Positions 18,430 to 27,444 of a stretch of 64,000 nt of DNA are shown piece by piece. Where the stretch lies: positions 372,001 to 436,000 of the forward strand of contig NZ_JBBIXN010000003.1 in NCBI RefSeq assembly GCF_037646455.1, written 5' to 3'. Source of the DNA: Draconibacterium mangrovi_A. Its GTDB lineage: Bacteria > Bacteroidota > Bacteroidia > Bacteroidales > Prolixibacteraceae. A program made the translations under genes and the position numbers. The notes under the pieces were generated by a model. It saw nothing but the letters and a program-made list of their open reading frames with translations, was not told where the DNA came from and did not search any database. Positions within the stretch are counted from its first letter, which is position 1; every line of letters begins with the position of its first letter.

Positions 18430-19710
18430 TTAAAGTGAAAGATTTTCGATTTGATTCTTGATCTCAGCTAAGAAGAGTGTTGCTTCACCACCGTCGAGTG
18501 CCTGGTGATCGTAGGTCAGCGAAAGCCCCATCATGGGCACAAAACCATACACTCCATCTTCCAGCTCTTTTGGTCGTGGAACAATGGTACAAACTCCCAA
18601 AATTGCTGTTTGCGGCAGGTTGATCACCGGAGTGAACATTTCCACGCCGTAATTTCCAAGGTTGGAAACCGTAAATGAAGCCGCTGCCGGATTTAGCAGA
18701 TCAGGATTTACATTTCCGTTGCGGGCAGCAGTCGAAAGTTCTTTTAACTGGCTTGAAAGACCGGTGATCGAAAGGTCATCGGCATTTCTCAGTGCCGGAA
18801 CCATCAAGCCACGGTCGGTATCAACGGCTAATCCCAGGTGGACTTTATTGAACCACTTCATTTTATCGCCCAGGTAATGGGTGTTGGCCTGAGGGAATTT
18901 TTCGAGCGCACGAATTACTGCAAAACAAACCAAATCGTTAATGGTAACATTTTGCTTGATGTCGCCGGCTTCGAGTTGTTGTTTGAATTTTTTGCGTAGT
19001 CTCATTATCTGACGGGCATCGGCACTCATATGGTGCGTTAGTTGCGCCGAATTTTGTAATGACTGGTGCATTGCTGTAGCAATCAGTTTGCGAATATTTG
19101 GGATGGATTTCAGTTCAAAATCATCTCCCGATTCGAGAACTGCTGCAGGAGCCGGTTTGGCTGCCGGAACCGCAGTTGTCTGTTTTGCCGGTGCAGCTTT
19201 TTCAGTTTTGGGTGCAGTACTTGCAGCGCTTTCAATGTCGCGTGCAATAATTCGTCCGTGTGGACCGCTTCCTTTAACTGCGCCAATATCAACACCAAGT
19301 TTTTTTGCCATGTTTCTTGCCAGTGGCGAAATTCTTATGCGCGAACCTTCCTCATCCACTTCAAATTCATAAACTTTTGGAGCTTCTTCAACCGTTTCTT
19401 CACTTGATTCTTCGGACGGTGCTTCTTCGGCGGCTGAGGCAGCTCCCGGTTTGAATTCTTCAACCGATTCTCCTTCTTTTCCGATAACTGCGACATTGGT
19501 AAGTACCGGGATTTCATCACCTTCTTCAAAAAAAGTGGCGAGCAAAATACCGGCTTCTTTAGCTTCTTCTTCAAAAGATGCCTTGTCGGTTTCGTAAGAG
19601 AACAGGATGTCGCCTTCGTTGACCTCTTCACCTACTTCTTTAAACCATTGACCAAGGATGCAGGATTCAACCGATTGTCCTTGTCGTGGCATCATTACTG
19701 GTATTGCCAT
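18430..19710 (-). CDS. 2-oxoacid dehydrogenase E2 (dihydrolipoamide acyltransferase)
   Basis: A 426-residue E2 core protein. An N-terminal lipoyl domain carries the lipoylated Lys43 in ETDKAS, followed by an acidic Glu/Ala linker. A peripheral-subunit-binding domain (ISPLARNMAKKLG) is followed by an Ala/Pro linker. The C-terminal catalytic domain has the acyltransferase motif DHQALDGG near its end. First gene of the operon with E1; one TGTA-N2-TACA operator overlaps its promoter, and the divergent GntR regulator is the obvious controller. Confidence 0.9.
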   Translation of the reverse strand: MAIPVMMPRQGQSVESCILGQWFKEVGEEVNEGDILFSYETDKASFEEEAKEAGILLATFFEEGDEIPVLTNVAVIGKEGESVEEFKPGAASAAEEAPSEESSEETVEEAPKVYEFEVDEEGSRIRISPLARNMAKKLGVDIGAVKGSGPHGRIIARDIESAASTAPKTEKAAPAKQTTAVPAAKPAPAAVLESGDDFELKSIPNIRKLIATAMHQSLQNSAQLTHHMSADARQIMRLRKKFKQQLEAGDIKQNVTINDLVCFAVIRALEKFPQANTHYLGDKMKWFNKVHLGLAVDTDRGLMVPALRNADDLSITGLSSQLKELSTAARNGNVNPDLLNPAAASFTVSNLGNYGVEMFTPVINLPQTAILGVCTIVPRPKELEDGVYGFVPMMGLSLTYDHQALDGGEATLFLAEIKNQIENLSL

Positions 19711-19738
19711 ATAATTAGTTTTATTTGTTTTGTTTTAC

Positions 19739-19755
19739 TTGTACCTACAAATATA
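19739..19755 (-). promoter_or_regulatory. E2-E1 promoter overlapped by GntR operator 1
   Basis: On the minus strand a TATATTTG element (19748-19755) fits the Bacteroidota -7 box TAnnTTTG, with TTTTG upstream at 19771-19775. The palindrome TTGTACCTACAA (19739-19750) overlaps the -7 box and the expected start site, a position suited to repression. It is 29 bases before the E2 start codon. Confidence 0.7.
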
Positions 19756-19834
19756 AAATTAAATAAAAATCAAAAAACTATATATCAGTTATTTATGTAT
19801 TGATTTAAATTCTGCGTGTAAAAATATATTTTAT

Positions 19835-19857
19835 AACTTGTATATACAAGTTGTTTT
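19835..19857 (+). promoter_or_regulatory. GntR operator 2 beside the gntR -33 element
   Basis: A perfect 18-bp palindrome (19835-19852) with core TTGTATATACAA, the TGTA-N2-TACA type bound by HutC-family GntR regulators. It touches the -33 TTTTG of the regulator's own promoter (19853-19857) and is centred 99 bp from operator 1. Confidence 0.75.
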
Positions 19858-19876
19858 GAATGTTTTAAAAATAGTT

Positions 19877-19884
19877 TAACTTTG
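19877..19884 (+). promoter_or_regulatory. gntR promoter -7 element
   Basis: TAACTTTG matches TAnnTTTG exactly, 19 bases after the TTTTG -33 element and 9 bases before the start codon. The leader is therefore very short. Confidence 0.65.
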
Positions 19885-19893
19885 AGGTGATCA

Positions 19894-20601
19894 ATGAACG
19901 AGATACCGCAATACCGAAAACTATACGAGTTGTTACGTAAACACATCGAAAAAGGTGTTTACACTGAAGGTGACCTTCTACCCTCGGAAAACGAGTTGAG
20001 TGCTGTGTATGAAATGACACGTCCAACCGTTCGTCATGCTTTGGATAACCTGGTAAGAGACGGACTTATTTTGAAAAAGCAGGGGAAAGGCAGTATCGTG
20101 CGCAAACCACCTCAAAATATTGGGATTTTGTCCATTGCCGGAACGGCTTCTGCGATCGGGGTACGATACCTGAAAACCGAGATTCTTCAGAAACCAACAG
20201 TAAAAACCTGGCCCGAAAATTTTCCTTTTAAGTTGTCGGAACTCGAGCAGGAATCGGGTTGTATTTACATGGAGCGTTTGAGGTATGTTGAGGATGAGCC
20301 TGTTTTTTACGATGTAAACCACTTGCCAAATATGTACCTTCCTCGCATTACACAGCGATCATTCGAAAACAAATCGCTTTTTGATATCCTGCGTAAGAAT
20401 TATCAGATAGAAATACTGGGAGGCGAACAAAAATTAAAGGCCGTAAAGCCAACTGTGCAGATCAGACAATTGTTAAAACTCAAACCCGGCCAACCTGTTC
20501 TGTACATGGAGCGCAAATTAACAACCAACAAAGAGCATTTCAGTATTTATTCCACCATCTATTTTAATTCCGAAAAACATGCCATCTTCGGTAGTTTTTG
20601 A
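19894..20601 (+). CDS. GntR/HutC-family transcriptional regulator
   Basis: A 235-residue regulator. Residues 1-70 are a GntR winged helix-turn-helix (PSENELSAVYEMTRPTVRHAL), and residues about 90-230 form a UTRA effector-binding domain with ACIYMERLR-like and LYMERKL strands. It is divergent from the E2-E1 operon and flanked by two TGTA-N2-TACA palindromes, so it most likely represses that operon and itself until it binds a metabolite, perhaps the 2-oxoacid or a precursor. Family function is established; the target is inferred from the operators. Confidence 0.9.
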   Translation: MNEIPQYRKLYELLRKHIEKGVYTEGDLLPSENELSAVYEMTRPTVRHALDNLVRDGLILKKQGKGSIVRKPPQNIGILSIAGTASAIGVRYLKTEILQKPTVKTWPENFPFKLSELEQESGCIYMERLRYVEDEPVFYDVNHLPNMYLPRITQRSFENKSLFDILRKNYQIEILGGEQKLKAVKPTVQIRQLLKLKPGQPVLYMERKLTTNKEHFSIYSTIYFNSEKHAIFGSF

Positions 20602-20634
20602 TTGTCTTAACTTCCTGTGAAATAGAGACTGTAG

Positions 20635-20666
20635 TTTTGGCGATGCTGCCAATATTTATACTTTTG
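20635..20666 (+). promoter_or_regulatory. esterase promoter
   Basis: TTTTG at 20635-20639 and TACTTTTG at 20659-20666 are spaced 19 bases apart and match the Bacteroidota -33/-7 consensus. They place the start codon at 20688 and rule out the longer frame starting at 20598. Confidence 0.65.
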
Positions 20667-20687
20667 CGAGTCAACGCAGCAGACAAA

Positions 20688-21572
20688 ATGGAATTACAGG
20701 ATTTGGAAGCAATTAACGCAGCAGGTGTGCCCGCCACATTCGTTAACGAAAAATACGGTGCGCACGAGCGCAATACTTTTGATATCTGGCTGGCAGACTC
20801 GAAAAAGCCAACACCACTTGTCATCTTTATTCACGGTGGAGGTTTTATTGGCGGAGACAAATCGCGCTACTACGATTCTGAGGACTGGCCACGACTTCTG
20901 GAGGCAGGTGTATCGGTAGCTACTATCAATTATCGCTATATGAATGAGCCGCCTTACGGGATACTTTCCAGTATGAACGATTCGAAACGGTGCCTGCAAT
21001 ATATTCGCTACAATGCTGAAAAATACAATATCGATAAAGATAGAATAGCGTGTTCAGGAGGTTCGGCAGGAGCAGGGACATCTTTGTGGCTGGCTTTTTC
21101 GGACGATATGGCGGAGCCGGAAAGTGACGATCCCATTTTGCGCGAATCGACAAAGATTTCTGCGGCTGGAGCTTTTGTTGTACAATCCACTTACGATATT
21201 CTGCGCTGGGCCGATATTCTTGGTCTTCCTAAAGAAAAGAGTCCTGAAGAGTTGCTGATGATTGCCCGGGCGTTTGGTTTGAAATCGGCAGAAGGTGTCG
21301 ACCTCTATGCGCAAACTGCCATCAGAAAAGAGCTGGATTTTCTGGGGAAAATGAGTGCCGAAAGTGCGCCGTTTTTTGTTTATAATGATAAGGAAGCCGG
21401 CATTCCGACCAATGCCGATGAATTGCAACATCACCCTTTGCATGCCAAAGCGCTGAAAGACCGCGCTGTAGAAGTTGGATTGGAGGCGGTTGTTTATGTG
21501 CCGGCCTTAGGTTTCGAGGATATGTCGGGAAAAGATCTTGTGGCTTTTTTGCTTGAGAAACTGGCAGTGTAA
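20688..21572 (+). CDS. alpha/beta hydrolase, HSL/carboxylesterase type
   Basis: A 294-residue esterase-like enzyme. It has the oxyanion-hole motif HGGGF (about residue 48) and the nucleophile elbow GGSAGAG (GxSxG form), both typical of the hormone-sensitive-lipase/BD-FAE branch. The late catalytic His is less clear: candidates are in LQHHPLHAKAL, but the usual histidine near the C-terminus seems replaced by GFEDMS. No signal peptide remains once the start is placed at 20688, so it is probably cytoplasmic. Substrate unknown. Confidence 0.78.
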   Translation: MELQDLEAINAAGVPATFVNEKYGAHERNTFDIWLADSKKPTPLVIFIHGGGFIGGDKSRYYDSEDWPRLLEAGVSVATINYRYMNEPPYGILSSMNDSKRCLQYIRYNAEKYNIDKDRIACSGGSAGAGTSLWLAFSDDMAEPESDDPILRESTKISAAGAFVVQSTYDILRWADILGLPKEKSPEELLMIARAFGLKSAEGVDLYAQTAIRKELDFLGKMSAESAPFFVYNDKEAGIPTNADELQHHPLHAKALKDRAVEVGLEAVVYVPALGFEDMSGKDLVAFLLEKLAV

Positions 21573-21621
21573 AGATGTTAGAATTCTGATTCTTCGGAGA
21601 TTTTTGTGTGCACTAATTCCT

Positions 21622-21629
21622 TAATTTTG
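21622..21629 (+). promoter_or_regulatory. candidate -7 element of aspartate kinase
   Basis: TAATTTTG fits TAnnTTTG, 57 bases before the start codon. No well-spaced -33 element is seen. Confidence 0.4.
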
Positions 21630-21685
21630 TGTTTTAAAATCAAAGCGTTATTAACCATCTAATTAATATATAACTAAAGAACAAC

Positions 21686-23002
21686 ATGAGAGTATTAAAA
21701 TTCGGAGGAACATCGGTAGGATCGCCAGAAAATATGCGGGCGGTAATGAAACTGGTGGCAGATGGAGAGAAAAAGATAATTGTTCTTTCGGCCATGTCTG
21801 GAACAACAAATGGTCTGGTCGAAATATCAAGTTTCTTACGCAAAAAAAATAAGGACAGCGCCAGAATTACCATCGGTAATTTGGAAGCCACTTATAAAAA
21901 AGTGGTAGCCGAACTTTTCAAGACTGAAGAAAATAAGCAAAAGGGACTGGAAGTTGTGAAAGCCAGTTTTAAAACCATAAAGTCGCATACTGCCGGAACA
22001 TTCACCGATGTGGGCGAAAATACCATTTTGGCTCAGGGAGAAATCATCTCAACCAACCTGGTTACGCTTTTAATGAACGAGAATGGATTTAACGCCAAAC
22101 TGTTACCGGCACTCGATTTTATGAAGATTGATGAGGATAAAGCAGCCGACACCAATTTTATTCGCGAACACATAAAGCCTGTGCTGGAGGAAGTTGGCGA
22201 AGCCGATTACTACATCACTCAGGGATTTATTTGCCGGGATGTGAACGGCGATATTAATAATTTGCAGCGAGGAGGTAGTGATTACACTGCATCGTTGATC
22301 GGAGCTGCTATTGATGCCGAAGAAATTCAGATTTGGACCGATATCGACGGATTCCATAATAATGACCCGCGTTTTGTAGAGAAAACGAAGAAAATAGAAC
22401 AGCTTTCGTTTACCGAAGCCGCTGAGTTGGCCTACTTTGGTGCGAAGATTCTACACCCTTTGACCGTTCTGCCGGCGCGCGTTCAAAACATTCCGGTGCG
22501 TTTAAAAAATACTATGAATCCTTCCGATAGCGGAACACTTATCACTTCCGAATCGGACGGAATGGGTATTAAAGCCGTGGCTGCAAAAGATGGAATTACG
22601 GCCATTAAAATCCGGTCGGGGCGCATGTTAATGGCCTATGGTTTTCTGAAAAACGTGTTCGGGATATTTGAAAAGTACCGCACGCCAATTGATATGATCT
22701 CGACTTCGGAGGTAGCTGTTTCGCTGACAGTTGACAGTACTCAGCATCTTTCAGAGATTATGGAAGAGTTGAGTATGTTCGGAACGGTTCATGTCGATTA
22801 CGGCATGTCGATCGTGTGTATCGTTGGGGATATTATTGAAGAGGAAAAAGGTTTTGCATCGAAGGTTTTTAATGCACTCGATGGAATTCCGATCCGGATG
22901 ATCTCGTATGGTGGAAGCCGCCACAATATTTCGATTCTGGTACCTGAATCACGGAAAAAGGAAACCCTTGTGGCTTTAAGTAAGAACCTGCTGAATAATT
23001 AG
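21686..23002 (+). CDS. lysC: aspartate kinase
   Basis: A 438-residue monofunctional aspartokinase. The N-terminus KFGGTSVGS (residues 6-14) is the ATP-binding signature; the RGGSDYTAS motif lies in the middle; two ACT domains (about 295-438) should bind lysine or threonine for feedback control. It catalyses the first step of the aspartate family pathway (Lys, Thr, Met, diaminopimelate). The next enzyme, asd, lies separately at 37521. Confidence 0.93.
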   Translation: MRVLKFGGTSVGSPENMRAVMKLVADGEKKIIVLSAMSGTTNGLVEISSFLRKKNKDSARITIGNLEATYKKVVAELFKTEENKQKGLEVVKASFKTIKSHTAGTFTDVGENTILAQGEIISTNLVTLLMNENGFNAKLLPALDFMKIDEDKAADTNFIREHIKPVLEEVGEADYYITQGFICRDVNGDINNLQRGGSDYTASLIGAAIDAEEIQIWTDIDGFHNNDPRFVEKTKKIEQLSFTEAAELAYFGAKILHPLTVLPARVQNIPVRLKNTMNPSDSGTLITSESDGMGIKAVAAKDGITAIKIRSGRMLMAYGFLKNVFGIFEKYRTPIDMISTSEVAVSLTVDSTQHLSEIMEELSMFGTVHVDYGMSIVCIVGDIIEEEKGFASKVFNALDGIPIRMISYGGSRHNISILVPESRKKETLVALSKNLLNN

Positions 23003-23026
23003 AATTTCGAAATTATTTATAGATAG

Positions 23027-23053
23027 TCCCGGATTAACATGATTGATCCGGGA
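23027..23053 (+). terminator. terminator of aspartate kinase
   Basis: Perfect 8-bp stem TCCCGGAT/ATCCGGGA followed by six T, 24 bases after the stop codon. It also lies just past the convergent MBL gene. Confidence 0.88.
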
Positions 23054-23057
23054 TTTT

Positions 23058-23819
23058 TTATTGAAGCCGAAAGATTTCGCTGGCTTCGTATCGATAAGCC
23101 AGTTTTATATTGAACCGTTCGGAAAGTGGTTCCATGGTTTCAAAAGCTTTTTCAGGAGAGTTGTTATCTCTGGACAGGTGACTTAAGAATACGCACTGAA
23201 GTTTCTCGGAACCGTTTTCGTTAAGCAGTTGAAATGCCTGGTCGTTGGAAAGGTGCCCCAAATCTGAAGCTACTCGTTTTTTTAGCGGCCAGGGATAATT
23301 TCCTTCCCACAACATTTTTTCATCGTAATTCGATTCCAGGAAAACACCATCACATTCCCTGAAATTTGTTTTTACATTGTCGCAGACTTCTCCAATATCG
23401 GTAAAAACTCCGATGTTGGTGTTGTGGTAACTCACCCTGAAAGAACACGGCTCAGCAGCATCGTGATTTTTCAATACCGGATAAACCGTAAATTCACCCA
23501 CCTCAATGACTTCGTCGGGTTTAAAAAATGTAGGATAATGCGGCCGTAGATTTTTATAAGCGCTGTTAAAGGTTTTTGCGGTAATGTATACCGGAATTTG
23601 CAACCGTTTGGCAAGCACCCTTGCACCGCGCATATGGTCACCGTGTTCGTGGGTGATAAAAAGAGCCTTCAATTTCCCGGGATCAAGTCTGCGTTCTGCC
23701 ATGCGCAGCAAAATCTGCTTGGTGGAAATACCGGCGTCAATCAATATGGCATCGGTGTTATTCCCTATGTAATAACAATTTCCGTTACTTCCTGAGGCAA
23801 TGGCGCAGATCTCGAGCAT
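23058..23819 (-). CDS. MBL-fold hydrolase, YycJ/WalJ-like
   Basis: A 253-residue metallo-beta-lactamase-fold protein. Metal ligands are visible in THEHGDHMRG (about residues 56-65), with further His/Asp ligands in LKNHDAAE and VFTDIGE. The opening IASGSNGNCYYIG is typical of the YycJ/WalJ group, thought to be a nuclease linked to DNA repair or cell-wall signalling. Probably cytoplasmic. It ends 4 bases from the isochorismatase-like gene and likely shares its transcript. Confidence 0.85.
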   Translation of the reverse strand: MLEICAIASGSNGNCYYIGNNTDAILIDAGISTKQILLRMAERRLDPGKLKALFITHEHGDHMRGARVLAKRLQIPVYITAKTFNSAYKNLRPHYPTFFKPDEVIEVGEFTVYPVLKNHDAAEPCSFRVSYHNTNIGVFTDIGEVCDNVKTNFRECDGVFLESNYDEKMLWEGNYPWPLKKRVASDLGHLSNDQAFQLLNENGSEKLQCVFLSHLSRDNNSPEKAFETMEPLSERFNIKLAYRYEASEIFRLQ

Positions 23820-23823
23820 CTTT

Positions 23824-24366
23824 TTATTTTACCAGTTTTGAAATGGCTTTGAATTCTGCTGTTCCTGCAGCGCGTGTCAGTTCAAATAGGATCGATTCGT
23901 ACGAAGTCATCATAATTCCTTCGTGACGAAAACGTTCCTTGGCAATCTCAAGGTTTTCTTTGGTTCGTGACGAAACGCAATCCATCACAACAATCGGATT
24001 CAATCCGGCATCTTTCATATCAACCGCGGTTTGCAGCACACAAACATGCGATTCGATACCGCAGATGATTACATTTCGTGCATTTAGTTCGTTGAGTTTT
24101 CCGCTAATTTCGGGCAGCTCGTAACAGCTGAAGTCGTTTTTCTCGAAATATTTAAAATCGGTAATCAACGATTTTATTTCAGGAAGTGTTTCGCCCAGCC
24201 CTTTTGTATATTGTTGTGAAACCAGTAGTGGAATATTTAGCACATTCAGTCCTTCAATGAGCGTCTGACAATTCTTTAAAAGGGTTTCTTTTTCATTCAT
24301 CACCGGGAACAAACGTTCTTGAATGTCGATAATTAATCCTGCGGTATTTTCTTTTGTAATTCGCAT
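23824..24366 (-). CDS. isochorismatase-family cysteine hydrolase
   Basis: A 180-residue hydrolase with the full catalytic triad of the family: Asp14 (IIDIQERL), Lys76 (FEKNDFS) and Cys109 (GIESHVCVLQ). Size and motifs match the YcaC/nicotinamidase-like branch, which hydrolyses small amides or unknown compounds. Middle gene of a minus-strand trio with the SIS isomerase upstream and the MBL protein downstream. Substrate unknown. Confidence 0.85.
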   Translation of the reverse strand: MRITKENTAGLIIDIQERLFPVMNEKETLLKNCQTLIEGLNVLNIPLLVSQQYTKGLGETLPEIKSLITDFKYFEKNDFSCYELPEISGKLNELNARNVIICGIESHVCVLQTAVDMKDAGLNPIVVMDCVSSRTKENLEIAKERFRHEGIMMTSYESILFELTRAAGTAEFKAISKLVK

Positions 24367-24407
24367 TCTTTTAGATTTTGTGGTTTGTGATTGTTCTATT
24401 GCAACAA

Positions 24408-25025
24408 TTAAATGTTCTTTTCTGTTCTTGCCTGCAATCGGGATTTATCACCCAGGTAACCTCCGTGGTGGCGTTTGGCGTAATCTTCGTTGGTAAAGCC
24501 TATTTTGTTCATCATCGAAACTACAAGTGCATCGCCGATAACGGTCATAACCGTGGTTGAGGTAGTTGGTGAAAGTCCCAGCGGACATACTTCGCTTGGA
24601 TTGCCGGTATAAATAAAGGCGTCCGCTGTCTTGGCTAAAAGGCCTTCAGGATTACTGGAAATCAAAATTAATGGCAGACCCTGATAGAGGTTTTCAGCCA
24701 ATTCGATCAGCTCAATGATCTCGCGGGTTTTTCCCGAGTTGGAGATGACGAGCAAAACATCGTTTTCCTGCAAAATACCGAGGTCGCCGTGTTGCGATTC
24801 ACTGGGATGCAAAAAAACTGCCGGTGTACCCGTTGAACTGAAAGTAGTGGCAATGTTCAGTGCAATTTGTCCGGCTTTTCCCATTCCGCTGGTCACCAGT
24901 TTTCCCTTGTTTTTGTGCACCCGGTTATAAATGAGTTCGATGGCTTTTTCCATCCCCTCTCCAACAGGGATATTCAATATAGCCTGTGCCTCGTGTTCGA
25001 TTACCTTTTGGATCGTGTCTTTCAT
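24408..25025 (-). CDS. SIS-domain sugar-phosphate isomerase, KdsD/KpsF-like
   Basis: A 205-residue protein with one SIS domain (GMGKAGQIA, FSSTGTPAVFLHPSE, VISNSGKTRE). These are the signatures of arabinose-5-phosphate isomerases, which make the precursor of Kdo. The usual pair of CBS domains at the C-terminus is missing; the chain ends about 20 residues after the SIS fold. Single-domain forms are known in Bacteroidota. It may supply Kdo for lipopolysaccharide, but a different sugar phosphate is possible. Confidence 0.82.
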   Translation of the reverse strand: MKDTIQKVIEHEAQAILNIPVGEGMEKAIELIYNRVHKNKGKLVTSGMGKAGQIALNIATTFSSTGTPAVFLHPSESQHGDLGILQENDVLLVISNSGKTREIIELIELAENLYQGLPLILISSNPEGLLAKTADAFIYTGNPSEVCPLGLSPTTSTTVMTVIGDALVVSMMNKIGFTNEDYAKRHHGGYLGDKSRLQARTEKNI

Positions 25026-25318
25026 ACAATTTATTTAGCCTGCAAAGCTACTTAAAAAAAAAATCCTGTTGAATAGTTCAGCTTCTTTTAAGTTGAATTT
25101 TGAGAACTGTGATTCAGGTTACAAAAGAAATGTGTTATAGGTCATAAAAATTGAAAACAATTTCATGGTGCTTGGAGTTAAATAATTAATAATTTTAAGC
25201 TTTGTTTAGCATTTTCAATAAAACCGGAAATTTGTTCCATACAATCTCCTGACCGAGTAAATGCGAAATCTTTAAAAATACCATCACCGCAAGGTGATTT
25301 TAGAAACAAAATACATAT

Positions 25319-26452
25319 ATGAAGATTCACGAATATCAAGCCCGAGATTTATTCAGGAAGTACGGGATTCCTGTGCCGGAAGGTGAATTGTGCCATTCGG
25401 TTGATGAGGTTAAGCAAAAAATCTCTGACAAAGACAAATTGAGAGTAGTAAAAGCACAAGTATTGGTTGGCGGACGCGGAAAGGCTGGTGGAGTAAAATT
25501 GGCTACCACAAAAACCGAAGCCATCGAAAAAGCCAAACAGATTTTTGGGATGGACATCAAGGGAATTACCGTTGAAAAAGTACTGGTTGCCGATGCTGTC
25601 GATATTGAGAAGGAATTTTACGTTGGCTTTATCAATGATCGAAATACCAAGGCGGTTACTTTAATGGCAAGTGCCGAAGGAGGTGTTGAAATTGAAGAAG
25701 TAGCTAAAACGGCGCCCGAGAAAATTATTAAAATGCCCATCGATTCTACCATGGGATTAATGGACTGGCAGGCCCGAAAAGTAGCGCTTCAATTGTTCGG
25801 CGATCCGAAGCAGGTTCGTCAGGCTGCTGCAATTTTGGTAAAGCTGTACAAATTATATGTGGATACCGATGCTTCGCTGGCCGAGATAAATCCGCTGGTA
25901 TTAACACCCGACAAACAGGTATTGGCCATCGACGGAAAAATGAACTTCGATGATAATGCGCTTTTCCGTCAGAAAAAGATCATTGCCATGCGTGAAGCGG
26001 ATGAGAACGAGAAAAAAGAGCTGGAAGCAAATGCAAAAGGTCTTTCGTACATAAAACTCGATGGAAACATTGGTTGCATGGTAAACGGTGCCGGACTGGC
26101 AATGGCTACTATGGATATGATTAAACTTTATGGTGGTGAGCCGGCCAACTTCCTCGATATTGGCGGCTCGTCGAATCCGCAGAAGGTTATCGATGCGATG
26201 AATATTCTGCTGGGCGACCAAAATGTAAAATCAGTAATGATCAATATCTTCGGAGGAATTACCCGCTGCGACGATGTGGCGCGTGGTTTAGTAGCTGCGC
26301 TCGATGAGATAAAAACCGACGTTCCAATAGTAATTCGTCTTTCGGGAACCAATGCAAAAGAGGGACTCGAAATTATCGAACAGACCGGTTTACCAGTGGT
26401 AAAAACCATGAGCGAAGCCGCCAAGAAAGCTATTGAGTTGAGCAAAAAGTAA
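25319..26452 (+). CDS. sucC: succinate-CoA ligase, beta subunit
   Basis: A 377-residue ATP-grasp subunit: the N-terminus MKIHEYQARDLFRKYG, the nucleotide-binding GGRGKAGGVK loop (about residues 51-60) and the C-terminal flavodoxin-like part with NIFGGITRCD. It forms succinyl-CoA ligase with SucD, 33 bases downstream, giving substrate-level phosphorylation in the TCA cycle. Slightly shorter than the usual 385-400 residues but complete. The 290-base upstream gap holds no other gene. Confidence 0.95.
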   Translation: MKIHEYQARDLFRKYGIPVPEGELCHSVDEVKQKISDKDKLRVVKAQVLVGGRGKAGGVKLATTKTEAIEKAKQIFGMDIKGITVEKVLVADAVDIEKEFYVGFINDRNTKAVTLMASAEGGVEIEEVAKTAPEKIIKMPIDSTMGLMDWQARKVALQLFGDPKQVRQAAAILVKLYKLYVDTDASLAEINPLVLTPDKQVLAIDGKMNFDDNALFRQKKIIAMREADENEKKELEANAKGLSYIKLDGNIGCMVNGAGLAMATMDMIKLYGGEPANFLDIGGSSNPQKVIDAMNILLGDQNVKSVMINIFGGITRCDDVARGLVAALDEIKTDVPIVIRLSGTNAKEGLEIIEQTGLPVVKTMSEAAKKAIELSKK

Positions 26453-26484
26453 TCCGTAAAGTTTAATTTTTAAAGAAGATTGGA

Positions 26485-27357
26485 ATGAGCATATTAATAA
26501 ATAAAGATACCAAACTGATTGTACAGGGAATCACCGGTCGCGACGGTGCTTTTCACACCAGTAAAATGAAAGCTTACGGAACCAACATTGTTGGAGGAAT
26601 CTCTCCCGGTAAAGCGGGCCAACAGGTTGAGGGTGTTCCGGTGTTTAATACAGTTGAAGACGCTGTTAAAGCAACCGGGGCAAACGCTTCCGTAATATTT
26701 GTTCCTGCACCATTTGCTGCCGATGCCATTATGGAAGCCAGCTACGCAGGAATCGAACTGGTGGTTTGCATCACTGAGCATGTTCCTGTTCAGGATATGA
26801 TTCGTGTAATGCCGATACTGGAAAAACACGGTACAAAACTTATCGGTGCCAACTGTCCGGGATTGATAACTCCGGGAGAAAGCCTGATCGGAATTCTTCC
26901 GGCCATGATTTTTAAACCGGGTAATGTTGGGTTGATCTCACGTTCGGGAACACTGACCTACGAAGTGGTGAACATGCTTACCGAGAGCGGACTAGGACAA
27001 ACAACCTGTGTAGGAATAGGAGGTGACTCGGTTTCGGGCTTATATTTTATCGATCTTTTAGAGATGTACGAGAACGATCCAAAAACCGAAGCCGTTGTGG
27101 TAATTGGTGAGATTGGCGGCGATGCCGAAGAGCAGGCAGCCCGCTTTATAAAAGAAAAAATGACCAAGCCGGTCGTGGCCTTTATTGCCGGTCAATCGGC
27201 ACCTCCCGGAAAACGCATGGGACATGCCGGTGCGATTATTTCAAGTGGCGCCGGAACTGCCGAGGAAAAAATAAAAGCTTTTAATGCCGCCGGAGTACCG
27301 GTTGCTAAAGAACCGGCTGAAATTCCGGATCTGATCAAAGAAAAATTAGCGAAATAA
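26485..27357 (+). CDS. sucD: succinate-CoA ligase, alpha subunit
   Basis: A 290-residue CoA-binding subunit: the N-terminal Rossmann part with QGITGRDGAFHT, the CoA-site region ANCPGLITPGE, and the phospho-histidine in GHAGAI (about residue 245). Co-transcribed with sucC and followed by a clear terminator. Confidence 0.95.
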   Translation: MSILINKDTKLIVQGITGRDGAFHTSKMKAYGTNIVGGISPGKAGQQVEGVPVFNTVEDAVKATGANASVIFVPAPFAADAIMEASYAGIELVVCITEHVPVQDMIRVMPILEKHGTKLIGANCPGLITPGESLIGILPAMIFKPGNVGLISRSGTLTYEVVNMLTESGLGQTTCVGIGGDSVSGLYFIDLLEMYENDPKTEAVVVIGEIGGDAEEQAARFIKEKMTKPVVAFIAGQSAPPGKRMGHAGAIISSGAGTAEEKIKAFNAAGVPVAKEPAEIPDLIKEKLAK

Positions 27358-27398
27358 TTAGATTGTCTTTTGCGGAAAGGAAGAGGACAGTTTAATAT

Positions 27399-27424
27399 AA
27401 CCGGTTGCGATTTTGCAGCCGGTT
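27399..27424 (+). terminator. sucCD terminator
   Basis: Stem AACCGG/CCGGTT extended by TGC/GCA, with a run of seven T, 41 bases after the sucD stop codon. Confidence 0.88.
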
Positions 27425-27444
27425 TTTTTGTTCTTTGATTTCAA

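Noticed and set aside
21054..21443. 129-codon minus-strand frame opposite the esterase
   Set aside because: The esterase has clear motifs and a promoter; the antisense frame has neither.
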